Notes under the pieces: model-generated | The model's input: the letters and a program-made list of their open reading frames with translations, nothing else | Databases searched by the model: none | What the model was told of the DNA's origin: nothing | Program-made: the position numbers and the translations under genes | Part shown: piece after piece, positions 1 through 10,608 of the stretch | Layout: each line of letters opens with the position of its first letter | How positions within the stretch are numbered: the first letter of the stretch is position 1 | Assembly: GCA_017311185.1 (NCBI GenBank) | Contig: JAESUZ010002552.1 | Coordinates: 1,054,001-1,118,000, forward strand | DNA length: 64,000 nucleotides | Origin: Proteles cristata cristata | Taxonomy: Eukaryota; Chordata; Mammalia; Carnivora; Hyaenidae | Direction of reading: 5' to 3'

Positions 1-741
1 TATATTCAGGAAGAGGACTTCATGGGATTGGAAGGCACAAACAAATGAACGGATAAAGAGATCCCTGTATCATTGACCTCTACTGTACGAACCCCTCACC
101 CCCAACTTACACCTGTGGACTCCTGCGGGAGATCCCTACAACTGACCAACAGAGAGAGAAAGAACCAGGACCTGGACAACACAGAGGCCAGCACGTCATG
201 TTGGTGGAAACATGGCCCAAAGATCAGTGGTGGCAAATCCTACCAGTGGGCAGAGCCATGACTTGTGAGTACACTTGGTTGTCCAGTCCTTACAGAGGGA
301 AATGTGACCTGAAGTATAAATATACATGGACACCTGGGTGGTGGTGAGTAGCCTGGATGTTGAGTCAGGACTTAGAAAGAATGTTATTGAAAGATCAGGG
401 ATCAAGAGGCCTTGGCAAGGAGTATATGGATGGACAAAGATCTGCATGTTGGTACCACCAGAAACATCTACAGCAGAGTCGACTCACCAATCAGGTGGAA
501 AAGATGATTCCTCCTGGAGATGTCAGCCAGCCTCTCTCATCAGTCACCTGGGAGCAGGTACAGAGTGATGATGGTGGTGGGAAGAGTGGAGGCCACGTGT
601 GGGCCAACATCATGGGCTCCCTCTTACCAAGACTGATCTTGCAACTGCCACAGCTGAATATACAAACTGTCAGCAATAGAGACTGACACTGAGTCCTAAA
701 TATGGCGCCCTTCCTTAAGGAGACTGGTCACTTGTTGGCAG

Positions 742-1020
742 GTGGATTGCACCAGCCTCCTTCAGAAGGGGCAGCAATTTACCCTTACTACTCTGGACAT
801 AGGCCTGCCTTCCCTGTCCACAGACGCTCCACTACTAACCAGCATCTGGAGGTGTACAAAACACCCGATATCCCACATGACGTTGTCTCAAACCAAGGAA
901 CCAAGTCACCCAGGGAGGTGTACCAATAAAAGCATGGTCATGGGATCCATGGTCTTGTCATGTACTTATCACCCTGAAGCAGCCGACCTTAAAGAGTGGT
1001 GGAATGTCACATTAAGCTAA
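742..1020 (+). pseudogene. ERV-L integrase core remnant
   Basis: Integrase-like residues are split between two plus frames. One carries 'TTLDI' near 797 and later 'YHPEAADLKEWWN' near 967-1005. The other, starting near 702, carries 'PHDVVSNQGT' near 868-900. These match the spacing of the retroviral DDE core. The second catalytic aspartate position reads N (the 'NQGT' block), while the glutamate in 'KEWWN' is retained. At least one frameshift in the core and the lost Asp mean it cannot be active. It ends at a stop near 1020. It belongs to the ERV-L fossil around it. Confidence 0.7.
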
Positions 1021-1329
1021 GGTATCAGCTTAGGGACAGTAGCCCTGAGGAGTGGATATATGTGCTGGAATGATGGCTCATATATGGTATTGTGTCCCCA
1101 GCAGCTAGAATGCACAGAGATGGGGACCAGTGGGTAGACATAGGAGTGGTCTTCTCACCACGACTCCCAACAACCCACTGGAGAAATCTGTGCCTCCTTT
1201 CCGTGCAAACTTCAGCTCTTTTGGATTAGAGGTCCCGGTTCCTGGTGATGAATGCTTCTGCCAGTGGACAAATTAAGGATAATACTAAACTTGAAGTTGT
1301 ATCAACTACCTCGATACTCTGGGCTCTCT

Positions 1330-1510
1330 GTGCCAATGGATTAGCAGGGAAAGAAGGCAGTCAACAGATTGGCAGGATTATTCACCCTGACATCAACCAT
1401 AAGGAGCTAGGGTTTTCGTATACACTGGGAGCAGGGAGAAGTGTGTCTGGAACTCAGAAGACCTGTTGGGGCATCTCTTGGTGCTTCTGTAATGACAGCC
1501 ATGACTGAAC
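1330..1510 (+). pseudogene. ERV-L dUTPase-like domain remnant
   Basis: The plus frame running 1245-1508 contains 'QQIGRIIHPDINHKELG' at about 1360-1412. It is followed by a Gly-rich stretch and a tryptophan-containing segment. The pattern resembles the trimeric dUTPase fold segment that ERV-L elements carry after integrase. The frame stops at 1506-1508, and similarity appears to resume in other frames afterwards, so the domain is broken. The call is a family-level inference from position and motif. The enzyme normally hydrolyses dUTP to dUMP, but this copy is a fossil. Confidence 0.55.
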
Positions 1511-1732
1511 AAGGTCAAGGCCATTAGAAGCCCCAACTCCTCAGGGATGAAAGGCCAGCTCCCCCAAGGCAAGCAACCTAGATGAGTTAAGGTACTGGCC
1601 AGGAGGAAGGCAAACCTAGGATGGAGGATGGAGAAAGTGGATGGTGATTATACATTACAGCCTCAGGACCAGACACAGTTTCTTTCCTCTTGCCTTAAGT
1701 CTCTTTAAGATTATATCTGGTCACCATCTTTT

Positions 1733-1958
1733 TTTAAAGTTTATTTATTTATTATTTATTATTAAGAGAGAGCATGAATGAGAGTGGTGGGAGGGGCAAA
1801 GGGGGGGGGAGAGAGAGAGAGAGAGAGAGAATCCCAAGCAGGCCGCACACTGTCAGCGCAGTGCCCAATGAGGGGCTCGAACTCACAAACTGTTAGATTA
1901 TGACCTGAGCTGAAATGAGAGTTGGATGCTTAACCAACTGAACTACTCAGGTGCCCCT
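1733..1958 (-). mobile_element. Felid tRNA-derived SINE, antisense
   Basis: The reverse complement of the felid SINE is seen: a TTTATT-rich start (the A-rich tail), an AG-repeat tract, the 'cactgtcagcgcagtgccc' body and an end at 'caggtgcccct'. Imperfect target-site duplications flank it: 'ctggtcaccatctt' near 1719-1732 and 'ctgaccaccatctt' at 1959-1972. About two mismatches in the duplication suggest an older copy. The exact left edge is uncertain by a few bases. Confidence 0.93.
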
Positions 1959-1972
1959 CTGACCACCATCTT

Positions 1973-3540
1973 GAGGGGGACTCTGTGACCAATTATGCTT
2001 ATGCTTCCCCCGTCAGAAAAAGGGGACGTTCTCTGTTCACAAGAAAGGAGGGCTTGTTTTGTGTTTTGAATGCCAGACATGACAGAAAGTCAATGTGGGT
2101 CCGGCTGGGAGTGGACTCTGTCTACATCTCTTAGACACCACTTCGGATGCCTTCAGCCTGGCCCACGTCTCTTCCTGCTGCAGCGGTGAGCGTCTCTGCA
2201 TGGGCTCAACAGACATTATGCAGGTGCTCCCTGAGAAGGCTTCCTTTGCATCTGTGCTGCCTCCCTCTCACCTCTGGCACTGCTGACACATGACAGGGGA
2301 TGCTGAGCGGTATCTTCTGGCCCTCATGGATTACAATCCAGAAGGGAAGCGAATTTAGTGCTCAGTGGTACCAACCTTTGACAAACAGGATGTTGGAACT
2401 GGTAGCCAGATCTTCCTTCTTTTCTTCCCCTGGACAGAGAGTTTTTGCAGCTTCAGGAGGTTAGTTCTATGAGACTGAGCAATGAGCTGCCGTGGTGGTG
2501 GCCAACTTGATAACACAATCACTCCATCCTTCCCTGCCTCTCTCTCCTTGCCCTTCTCTCTTGTACTCCCTGACCAAATGATGGCGCATAAGCCTCAGCC
2601 TCAGGCTCTGCTTTCTGGGGGAAGCCAGGCAAAGACAATCTCCAACATTAAAGGTGAGCATCATTTGCCATTTATTATCTGAACCCCACATTTACTCATT
2701 CACATCACCTTCCTGGTCCCTGTGGCATCTGACTTTGGGCCCCTGAACCAAATGATCTCTTACATCCTCTGCTCAGTCAGGCTACGGGCCTAAATTTCCC
2801 AGAATCAAGGACACAGATTCTTTGTCAAATTCACTGGCCAAATGCTTCTGCTCCTGGGCACTATCTCCTGCCTCCAAGCTCTAAAGGCTGAGGTCCTGGG
2901 GTTTCAGTTTGTCTATAATTACACTTTTAGGGAGGGCCCTGGAGACATTCCTAGAATTAATCTGCCCCTCACTGGGAAGCTCCCTTATACATAGAATCCT
3001 CTGAGAAAAAAGAAGGGCCCCAGAGGAAGCAGATGAGGGAGAAGTGACCTGAGGATGAACTGAGGGTGTGTGGTGGGTCCAAAGAGACTGTGCCACCAAT
3101 TTCTGGGATGAGCAGTAGGGAATCTGCTTTGAGAAATAAAATCCAGTCCCTCAGAGTGCTTCTGGAGTCTCTGCCTGGGATCTCAGGCATCAAGGCTCTG
3201 AAAACCACCCTATGTGTCTGGAGGGCCTTCAAAGAGAAAGGGGAGCAGGGGATTACACCTCCACCGCCCACAGCTATCATCAGCTTTGGCCCAGATGGAG
3301 CATTTGACTGGCATGCTTTGCCCCCACTCTCTACGAGGTAACAGCAATACCTTGGGATGGGGAGGAGAAAGCAAAGACACAGATTTGGATGTATTTCCTG
3401 CCACACTTGGGCTTTCAGTGAATTTCCAGGCAACAAAAACAAGACGAGGCAACAGAAACTAATCATCAAAAGAGCCACACGGGAAGAGGGTGCCGCGATC
3501 AGGAACGATTTCTCTGAGAAGGTGGGCTGAGTAATTGAAC
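1973..3540. other. Single-copy-like DNA, no gene seen
   Basis: No SINE, LINE, RNA gene or convincing exon is visible. An antisense frame of 196 codons (3559-2969) has no recognisable domain and no supporting signals. There may be old repeat relics near 2290-2400 that I cannot assign. Confidence 0.5.
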
Positions 3541-4966
3541 AGCTGCACCTTTCATCCAAAGAACACTTTGTTGATGACCTGTGATGTGAAAGTCAGTGTT
3601 CTAGGTTCTGTGTGGGGTGGGGGCTGGGTTGAGGTTTGGTGAGAGGTCAATAAACATAACCCCACCTACTTGCCAGATCTTTCTAGGCAGGGACGTCAGA
3701 ATCATCTGTGAATGGCCACAATGGCCAGTCCTAATGGTTTCAATGGCAGGTGGGTGCTAAACATTAATCTGGGAGCACAGAGGGGGAAGTGGGCAGTGCC
3801 AACTTAAAGAGCCGGCATTCCTGCTGAGACCTGAAAAAGAAGTATCTTTTCAATAGATGAAAATGGGGCGGAAGAGGGACAGAGAAGGGGGCCATCCAGG
3901 CAAAGGCTGGAAAGTGCAGTGAGGGTTGGGAGAATGGGAAGTCCTTCTGGTCCTGCTTGGAACCTTCGTGTCTCCCAGGCGCCCAGAGCTCTGTCAGCAT
4001 TGGGGATTGGTTTGGGTCAGGACTGCGTTCACCAGGGCATCACAGAAAAGTTCCAGAGAGGGTAGCCTGATAGCAGGTGCCCTTCTGTGTGTTTCCACAT
4101 CACACAGTCCAGGGTGCTGTGTGATCATCAGGAAGGACATCTGCCCTCACCTCGCGAGGGGTGGCGGGAACAGAGCCCCAGAGGCCCACGCAACCTAAAG
4201 AGGTAGGAATTAGCTAAGCAGAGGAGGAGAGGGAGAGTGGCTGGGGTCCTTGGCGAGGACACAAAGGCTGGCATGAGTGGCAGCATGGCATGTCCACAGA
4301 ATGAGAGCATCGCAGAAGGCAGAGCAGTGCCAGACCAAGAGTTAAGGATGGAAAATAAAGGGGGTAGAGCAAAGCCTAAAGGAGCTTTTATGTTCCATTC
4401 TGGCTTTGGGACTTTATCCAGCAGGCAGACTACAGTCGCCACAGGGCTTAGTCCGGGACTGACACGTCCAGGATGTGCTTCAGAGTTCCGAGGAAATATA
4501 AATTTGGAGTTTGCCACTATATAGATTGCTTATAAAGCCAATCTAAAGCCGTGTGTCTGGATGAGATTACCAAGAGGCTGTGTGCAGAGAGAAAAATAGA
4601 AGCCGCACACAGGCTGAGTCCTGGGTGCCTCCAATGTCAAGATGAAGGGGAGCCAGCAGAGGAGATGGGGAAGCCAGCGATGAAAGAGGAAAACCGGGAG
4701 CACGTGCGGTCCTGGACTCTTGTGAAGAGGGTATTTGAACAAGCAGGGAGTGATCAATACCACCTGACGCTGGAGATGGGTCAAGGACGGTGGGGACTGG
4801 GGGCTCACGGGTGAAGGTAGCATTCTGGAAAGCTAGGGGCAGGCTGGCTGGCTGAGCCTCCGAATGCTCTAAAGGAGAACGGAGGAAAGGAATTGGAGGC
4901 ATGAAGGTGGACAGCTCTTTCAAGGAGTGTAGCTGTCAGCCAGAGGAGGGAGCTGGGCACAGAGTG

Positions 4967-5006
4967 CTTTTCCTCTTTTCTTTTCCTTTTTTTCTTTTCT
5001 TCTCCT
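4967..5006 (+). repeat. 40-nt homopyrimidine tract
   Basis: An uninterrupted C/T run lies inside the old L2 copy. Mirror-like TTTTC units give some potential for triplex (H-DNA) structure. That is inference from composition only. Confidence 0.85.
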
Positions 5007-5350
5007 GTAGGAGAAAGAACAGCAGGTTTGCACGCTGATGGGGAGTGGCCCAGGAGAGAATGAGGTGGAGGGTAGGGCAGGGGCGGTGCTCAGGTGGCGA
5101 CCTTGCATGGAGGAGGGTCAGGGCTGGTGCACAAGCCCGGTGGGGACTGACCTCAGCCAGGAGTGTGGGCGGTACGTCCACGGCACAGGGGTGAGGTACA
5201 GGATTTGAAAACACAGGCTGTGGGAAGACAGTTGTGGGGAAGAGAGTTTGTGGTTGTCGTCAATCCCTTCCCACTTTCCCAGCGAATGAATAGCAAGGTT
5301 ATTGGTGGAGATGAGGACGCAGGGGAGGTACCAGAGGTTCAAGAAGAGAA

Positions 5351-5570
5351 GGGGGGTGGTGCCTGGGTGGCTTAGTCGGTTAAGCGTCCGACTTTCGCTT
5401 AGGTCATGATCTCGCGGTTCGTGGGTTCGAGCCCCGCGTCGGGCTCTGTGCTGACTGCCAGCTCAGAGCCTGGAGCCTGTTTCAGTCTGTGACTCCCTCT
5501 CTCTCTGACCCTCCCTGCTCATGCTGTCTCTCTCTCTCCTAGAAATAAATAAAAATATTAAAAAAAAAAA
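5351..5570 (+). mobile_element. Felid SINE, young subfamily
   Basis: A head, A box 'TGGCTTAGTCGG' and B box 'GGTTCGAGCCC' are all intact. The body has the young-type features: 'CCGACTTTCGCTTAGG', 'GTGCTGACTGCCAGCTC', 'TTTCAGTCTGTGACTC' and 'TCCTAGAAATAAAT'. The flanks carry 'aagaagagaag' at 5341-5351 and again at 5571-5581. The next SINE begins at once, so the two stand head to tail. Confidence 0.95.
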
Positions 5571-5585
5571 AAGAAGAGAAGAGAG

Positions 5586-5805
5586 GGGCGCCTGGGTGGC
5601 TCAGTCGGTTAAGCATCCGACTTCAGCTCAGGTCATGATCTCGCGGTTCGTGGGTTCGAGCCCCACATCGGGTTCTGTGCTGGCAGCTCAGAGCCTGGAG
5701 CCTGTTTCAGATTCTGTGTCTCTCTCTCTCTGACCCTCCCCCCTCCCCATACTCTGTCTCTCTCTGTCTCAAAAATAAATAAAAACTATAAAAATTTAAA
5801 AAATA
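5586..5805 (+). mobile_element. Felid SINE, second of a tandem pair
   Basis: It starts 'GGGGCGCCTGGGTGGCTCAG' and has 'CCGACTTCAGCTCAGG' and a 'GCTGGCAGCTCAGAGCCTGG' body, so it belongs to a different subfamily from its neighbour at 5351. The tail is 'AAAAATAAATAAAAAC'. The right flank 'aggagagaaggg' near 5811 resembles the purine-rich left flank, so a duplication is possible but not certain. Confidence 0.94.
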
Positions 5806-5950
5806 TAAAAAGGAGAGAAGGGAAGGGTGAGTGGGAGAAGGAAGGGACCAGAGAAATGATGAATACTGCCAGCCGGCAGCCAACACCCACTTGAGTTGAG
5901 GGATCGTGAGTTTAAAGTGATCGAGCCTTTGACCCTAGATTCAGATCTGG

Positions 5951-8365
5951 GTGTTCTCAGGAGGAGGAATGGATATTGGCAGGAAGTTGAGTAGTGAGGA
6001 ACCAGGAGGACCCTACTCTGCCTCCAGCCTCAAGATGGTGGGACAGAAGACAGCCCCCTATGTGTTTTGGGGGGGTTGGGGCTGGAGAGAGGAAGCCAGA
6101 GAGAGGAGGTCCAGCCAGTTAGCGAAAGAGGGGAGGGCATGTTGAAGGAAGGGGTGGAGGGAGGCTGGTGTGCAGAGGCAGGAAGAGAGGGAACTGAGAG
6201 CGAGGCAGATGCACGGACCCGCCTGGCAGGCGAGCGTCCAGAGAAGGGGTGGCCGGGCCCCTCCAGCTGCCCTTATCTCCACCCCCCACGCAGGTCTCCA
6301 CCAAGCAGTTTCTCAGCCCAGTGCTGCTGCAGCCTCGCATCTGAAGAACCTGCGAGATCATCATCTCGGAGGCGCCGAGGTGTTCAAGCAGCCACAGGAT
6401 CAGCGTTCGCTAATATCGCAGTAACACGGCCCTGGGGAGGCGCCGTCCACCCGCGAAGCCACAGAGCCTGCTTATCTTGCAATACATCGCTCCTCTACAA
6501 GGGACGCCACGTGCCTGCACGATGGAAATTACAGAGGGAGAGGGCTGAGGTGGGGGCAGAGATATTAAAAGGGAAAAAAGTCAGTAAAAGCCCTTATTTT
6601 TAGGCCTATTGAAGTAGAAACTATGTGCTCAGACTATGAAAACCCAACCACGAAGCCAACCCCGCCCTCAGGGAAAGGCAGGGGTCCTGGGCTGCAGAAG
6701 CCTGCCATTCATTACTTTTGATTTACTGCAGAGCAGACAAGAGGCGCTCACATGATACATAGCTTGTATATTCTTCTATCGATTTCCAAGACTTCGCTTT
6801 CTAAACTTCCCATCCATCAGCAGCCTCTGTGCCTGCTCTCCCCCAGAGATGAAATAGGGGATGAGCCCACCCCATCTTACACAGAGCGGCAGGCTTTCTA
6901 AACCGGGAAGATTGGAAAGGTGAGGGTCCCCTCGGCATGACGTTGAAGTGGGGACTCAGGGAAGGGCACAAACACCCCTAGAGCCTGAACAAAACAGGGC
7001 CAAGGAAGAGCGAAGTAGTATGTTAGAGAAGCAGCATGTACTTGGTGGTTGTCGTCCCCTGCGGAGGCTGTCTTGGATGCTGCCACTATCAGCACTTTTG
7101 GAGCCGAATAAGCGGCCTGAACGCTGCCCACGTTCACTGCCAGCTTCTACCTCACAGCCACGGTTGCCAGCCTGTGGTCTCTGAGAAGAGAACGACTCCC
7201 CGCTGGCTGCCGAAAGAGGTTATCATGCCCCCACCGGAAGATACATTATTCTGCGCATATAAGGAAAGTCGGGTACCCACGTACCACCTTAACTTCTCTT
7301 CTCCTGCCAATGTTCTCAGAATGGAAAAGGCAAGCATCTGCGATGTTACATCCGCCCCCAAGCCTCCCCCCTCCCCACCCTATTTACAAAAAAGACTCTC
7401 TCGGCTTTTACAAAGCTGTTCTCAGTATCGGCGAGGGGGGGTGTGTGTGTGCAGGGATGGAGGAAAATAGGAAAGCTCGTCACTGTATTCCCTTTAAGTC
7501 TGGAGCACAAAGAGGGAGGCAGGGCTGAGGGCGACCACGGCCTGAGGGGAACAGAGGCAGACACAGAAGGCCTCCACTCTGTGGTTAAGGGCACTTGGCC
7601 TTCATGGGGACACTGAGGAATCTTCCACTGAGCTGAGATCGCAACCCAGCGCGGAACATCCCATAACAGGCGATGAGGAGCTGAGCAAAGGAGCAAAGTT
7701 ATCAGGAGCCCAGGGCCTGTTCTACCATGTGAACTCTGGCCGAACTCCCCATCTCCCTGTGCCTCGGTTTCTCTCAGAGGCATCATCGTTAGTTCTCTCA
7801 CCTCTCCCGGATATTGGGAGGCGTTGAGAGAGGCTCAGCAGTGACAATATTACAAATAAAGGAATTATCGATGTGACTGATGGTTTCAACTGAGCCTTGG
7901 GGTCTTTGCTATTTAGAGGCTGGATCAATAGTAATAACAACATAAATAGGGAATAACTCAGGAGAGAGTCCATAAAGGACCCCACGCCAGCAGGGCCAGA
8001 TAATGTCGAAGCAGAGAGAGGCTTCCTGTGCTGCCCACGTCTGCTCAGCCTCTAGGCTTACTCCGGGGAGCACCACTCCACTGCATGGCCAGATGGCATT
8101 CTACAGAGGACCTGGCTGCGCCGGGAGCTAGGACAGCGAGTGAGTGAATAGCTAAGGAAGTTTCTAGAGGTAGTGCATGCTGCCAGCAAGCACAAAACGC
8201 AGCCAAGTGAAATACCACCCAAGGGCCCTCAAGTCATTCACCAGCCATGTGTGAGAGAGCCCGCATGGGGGAGAAGCGCCACAGTGGTGCATGGACCAAC
8301 CACAGCCAGGGCGCACCCACCTGGCATCTTCCAGAAGATGGCAGATGTGCTGGAGAGGCCATGGG
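5951..8365. other. Single-copy-like DNA with a CpG-elevated patch
   Basis: No gene or clear repeat is recognised. From about 6225 to 6520 CpG dinucleotides are unusually dense for this window outside SINEs, with many in the 100 bp around 6365-6465. A short AT-rich stretch at 7840-7960 looks non-repetitive. The open frame 6067-6603 has no domain I recognise. Confidence 0.45.
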
Positions 8366-8369
8366 ATGT

Positions 8370-8515
8370 GGAATTCAAGGACTTGGTTTGCAGTCCTGCC
8401 TCTGGAACATCATACCTGGTGGCGGACTAGTCACGTGACCTCCCTGAGCCTTGGGCTTCCCCTCTGCAAAGTGGAGACAACAGAAGCTAACTTGTTGCTC
8501 AGATATCACCTGAGA
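8370..8515 (+). mobile_element. MIR SINE remnant
   Basis: The core reads as a degraded MIR in sense orientation: 'gcagtcctgcctctg', then 'cacgtgacctccctgagcct' and 'gcaaagtggagacaa'. These match the MIR blocks for the conserved core and 'gtaaaatgggga'. It is divergent and the edges are approximate. Confidence 0.65.
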
Positions 8516-9017
8516 GAGGGCTGCGGAGGCTTTCTGCACAACACTCCGTTTTTATTAGACAGTTACCCATGTGGGACAATGGGCAGTGTCCCGGGAATGC
8601 CTCCTTTTCTAAGATATTTTGGCCACACCCTAGTCACCCCAGGACCTGCATTCCTACCTTCATTCTCACCGAGGCAGAACGGACTCAAGGAGCTGGGTTC
8701 TAGAAGAGGTGGGATCTCCCACTCCCACCCCCCTAGTCCCTCACCTCACCTCTGAGCAGTGACGGAAACACTGCTATCCTTATGGGATGCTTTGCCTTCA
8801 CTTTTCTGCTGAGTTGTAAGCCCTTATGTTGCCGGTGGTAGAGGTCACAGCCCAGACGTGACTGGTGCTCAGTGAGCGAGTGACCTGGGGATAATGGTGG
8901 GTCTCCTCAGCCATTAACCACCAGTGACTTATCTGCCAAAGGCTTTCCCCCCAGGAGGTGGGCTGATGAAACAGACTGGCACAGGGTGCCTCAGGCGGGC
9001 TCAAGTAAAGCTTCTTA

Positions 9018-9238
9018 GGGGCACCTGGGTGGCTTAGTTGGTTAAACATTTGACTTCGGCTTAGGTCACAATCTTAGGGTTCATGGGTTTGAGCCCCACA
9101 TTGGGCTCTGTGCTGACAGCTCAGAGTCTGGAGCCTGCTTCAGATTCTGTGTCTCCCTCTCTCTGTGCCCCTCCCCTGCTCACACTCCGTCTCTCTCAAA
9201 AATAAATAAACACTAAAAAATTAAAAAAAAAAAAAAAG
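9018..9238 (+). mobile_element. Felid SINE, moderately diverged
   Basis: It begins 'GGGGCACCTGGGTGGCTTAG'. The body contains 'GGGCTCTGTGCTGACAGC' and the copy ends in an A-rich tail. CpG sites of the head have decayed ('gttcatgggtttgagcccca'). Target-site duplication 'aagcttctta' is seen at 9008-9017 and 9239-9248. Confidence 0.94.
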
Positions 9239-9534
9239 AAGCTTCTTAAAGGGGGTGAAGAGTCTAGAGAGGGAATCAAGGCAAGGGGGCTAAAGCCAAA
9301 TTCAAGGTGCTTGAAGAAGCTTGGTGCTCAAGGTACCAACCCCAAGCTATCAGATCCCCATTCACAAGCCTGACCCTCTGTGTTTGGAAACAATCAGTGG
9401 TGCTAAGGGCCTTATTGATAAACTTCCCCTCCAAGTACAAACATTCCAGAACTCAACAGAGGGACACGTCTCCCTGAGTAGATTTGGCAGAAGTGCGGAG
9501 ATGAACACGGACCTGGCCGCATCAGAATCTACAT

Positions 9535-9690
9535 GTATGATGCCGTCAAATGGCGTGTTTTCACACACGATACGCGGGTGTTGTTGCGTGCACAATTCCA
9601 CGCCAACACGTGTACGCACGCCCCTGTCTGTACAAACACAGAGACACACGGATGCCTGCATATCTGCATACTTGTGCATGGCACACACAT
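9535..9690. repeat. Decayed alternating purine/pyrimidine tract
   Basis: The stretch is dominated by CA, TG, CG and AC steps such as 'acacgatacgcgggtg' and 'acgtgtacgcacgccc'. It looks like an eroded (CA)n/(CG)n simple repeat. Several CpGs survive, which is unusual for old non-genic DNA. Confidence 0.5.
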
Positions 9691-10124
9691 GACATATTTG
9701 AACAGTAACTCACACAGTGAAACGTCTGTACCCTTGGGCCAGTGGAGAATTTCAATCCTGCTAATAGATTGCTGTCCCTGACCCGACCAGAAGCCTGGGC
9801 ACTCATAATGACTTAAAATCACAGAATTATAGTTCAAAGGGGCCTTACAAATCAGCTATTTCAACCTCCAACCTAGAGCATAAAAATCCTCTCTAACATT
9901 CTGACGTGTTGACATATAGCCTCTGCTTAACACCACAGCGATGGAGAACCTATTACCCAACTTGGAACCCTATCTGATTGTTGTTATTAATAAGGGGAAC
10001 TATTATTTATTGAGTGCCGACTGTGTGCCCAGCGCTATGCTAAGCACTTTAGATAGACTACGGCACATAAGCCTGTGAGGTAGGCATTCTGATCTCCATT
10101 TAATGGAAGTTTAAAATGAGTCTC

Positions 10125-10373
10125 CGGGCGCCTGGGTGGCTTAGTCAGTTAAGCGTCCGACTTTCACTTATGTCATGATCTTGCGGTTCGTGGGTTCGAG
10201 CCCCGCGTCAGGCTCTGTGCTGACTGCCAACTCAGAGCCTGGAGCCTGTTTCAGAGTCTGTGACTCCCTCTCTCTCTGACCCTCCCCTGCTCACGCTGTC
10301 TCTCTCTCTCTCTCTGCTAGAAATAAATAAAAACATTAAAAAATAAAATAAAATAAAATAAAATAAAATAAAT
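10125..10373 (+). mobile_element. Felid SINE, young subfamily, (AAAAT)n tail
   Basis: It carries young-type diagnostic blocks as at 5351, with intact A and B boxes. The tail expanded to a run of AAAAT units at about 10340-10373. The target-site duplication 'aaaatgagtctc' is perfect at 10113-10124 and 10374-10385. Confidence 0.95.
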
Positions 10374-10386
10374 AAAATGAGTCTCA

Positions 10387-10608
10387 AGGGAGAACCTGGG
10401 TGGCTCAGTCAGTTAAGCATCCTTCAGCTCAGGTCGTGATCTCATAGTTTGTGCATTCAAGCCCCACATCAGGCTCTGTGCTGACACCTCAGAGCCTGAA
10501 GCCTGCACGGAATTCTCTGTCTCCCTCTCTCTCTCTCTGCCCCTCTCCTGCTCATGCTCTGTCTCTGTCTCTCTCTCAAAAACAAATAAATTTTGAAAAT
10601 TTAAACAG
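10387..10608 (+). mobile_element. Felid SINE, older copy
   Basis: The head is degraded ('gagaacctgggtggctcagt', with a deletion around 'gcatccttcagctc'). The body 'CAGGCTCTGTGCTGACACC' and a CT tract remain. It lies directly after the younger SINE and in the same orientation. The nearby 'gtctca' and 'atctcata' could be an eroded duplication. Confidence 0.9.

Larger units (their letters stand above)
90..1690 (+). mobile_element. ERV-L internal (pol) fossil, no LTRs seen
   Basis: This is a decayed internal fragment of an ERV-L-type endogenous retrovirus. Reading the plus strand across frames gives, in order, an RNase H C-terminal part (about 323-480), a zinc-binding N-terminal integrase region (about 490-690), the integrase core (about 740-1020) and a dUTPase-like part (about 1330-1510). 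A dUTPase downstream of integrase is a known hallmark of the ERV-L group. Several frame changes and in-frame stops separate these parts, so nothing is translatable as a unit. No gag, env or flanking LTR is recognisable, and the upstream end may lie outside the window. The family assignment rests on domain order and short conserved motifs. Confidence 0.75.
3545..5950 (-). mobile_element. Long L2 LINE copy, antisense, split by SINEs
   Basis: About 2.4 kb matches an L2 (CR1-clade) LINE on the minus strand. Its 3' end lies near 3560 and its ORF2 runs up to about 5950. The minus translation near 4823-4540 retains a reverse-transcriptase-like segment including 'FYFSLCTQPLGNLIQTHGF', which corresponds to the 'PQGS..GPLLF' to 'LGD.I' region before the YADD active site. 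The YADD itself, expected near 4516-4536, is corrupted. Stops and indels make it inactive. Two SINEs at 5351-5805 interrupt it, and L2-like sequence resumes at about 5820. L2 spread early in mammals, so this copy is very old. Confidence 0.7.

Noticed and set aside
2969..3559. Antisense open frame of 196 codons with a hydrophobic stretch
   Set aside because: It overlaps the start of the L2 copy, has no homologue I recognise and no supporting signals.
5380..5440. tRNA-like sequence with A and B boxes
   Set aside because: It is the tRNA-derived head of a SINE. The same applies to the other 22 copies; no genuine tRNA gene was seen.
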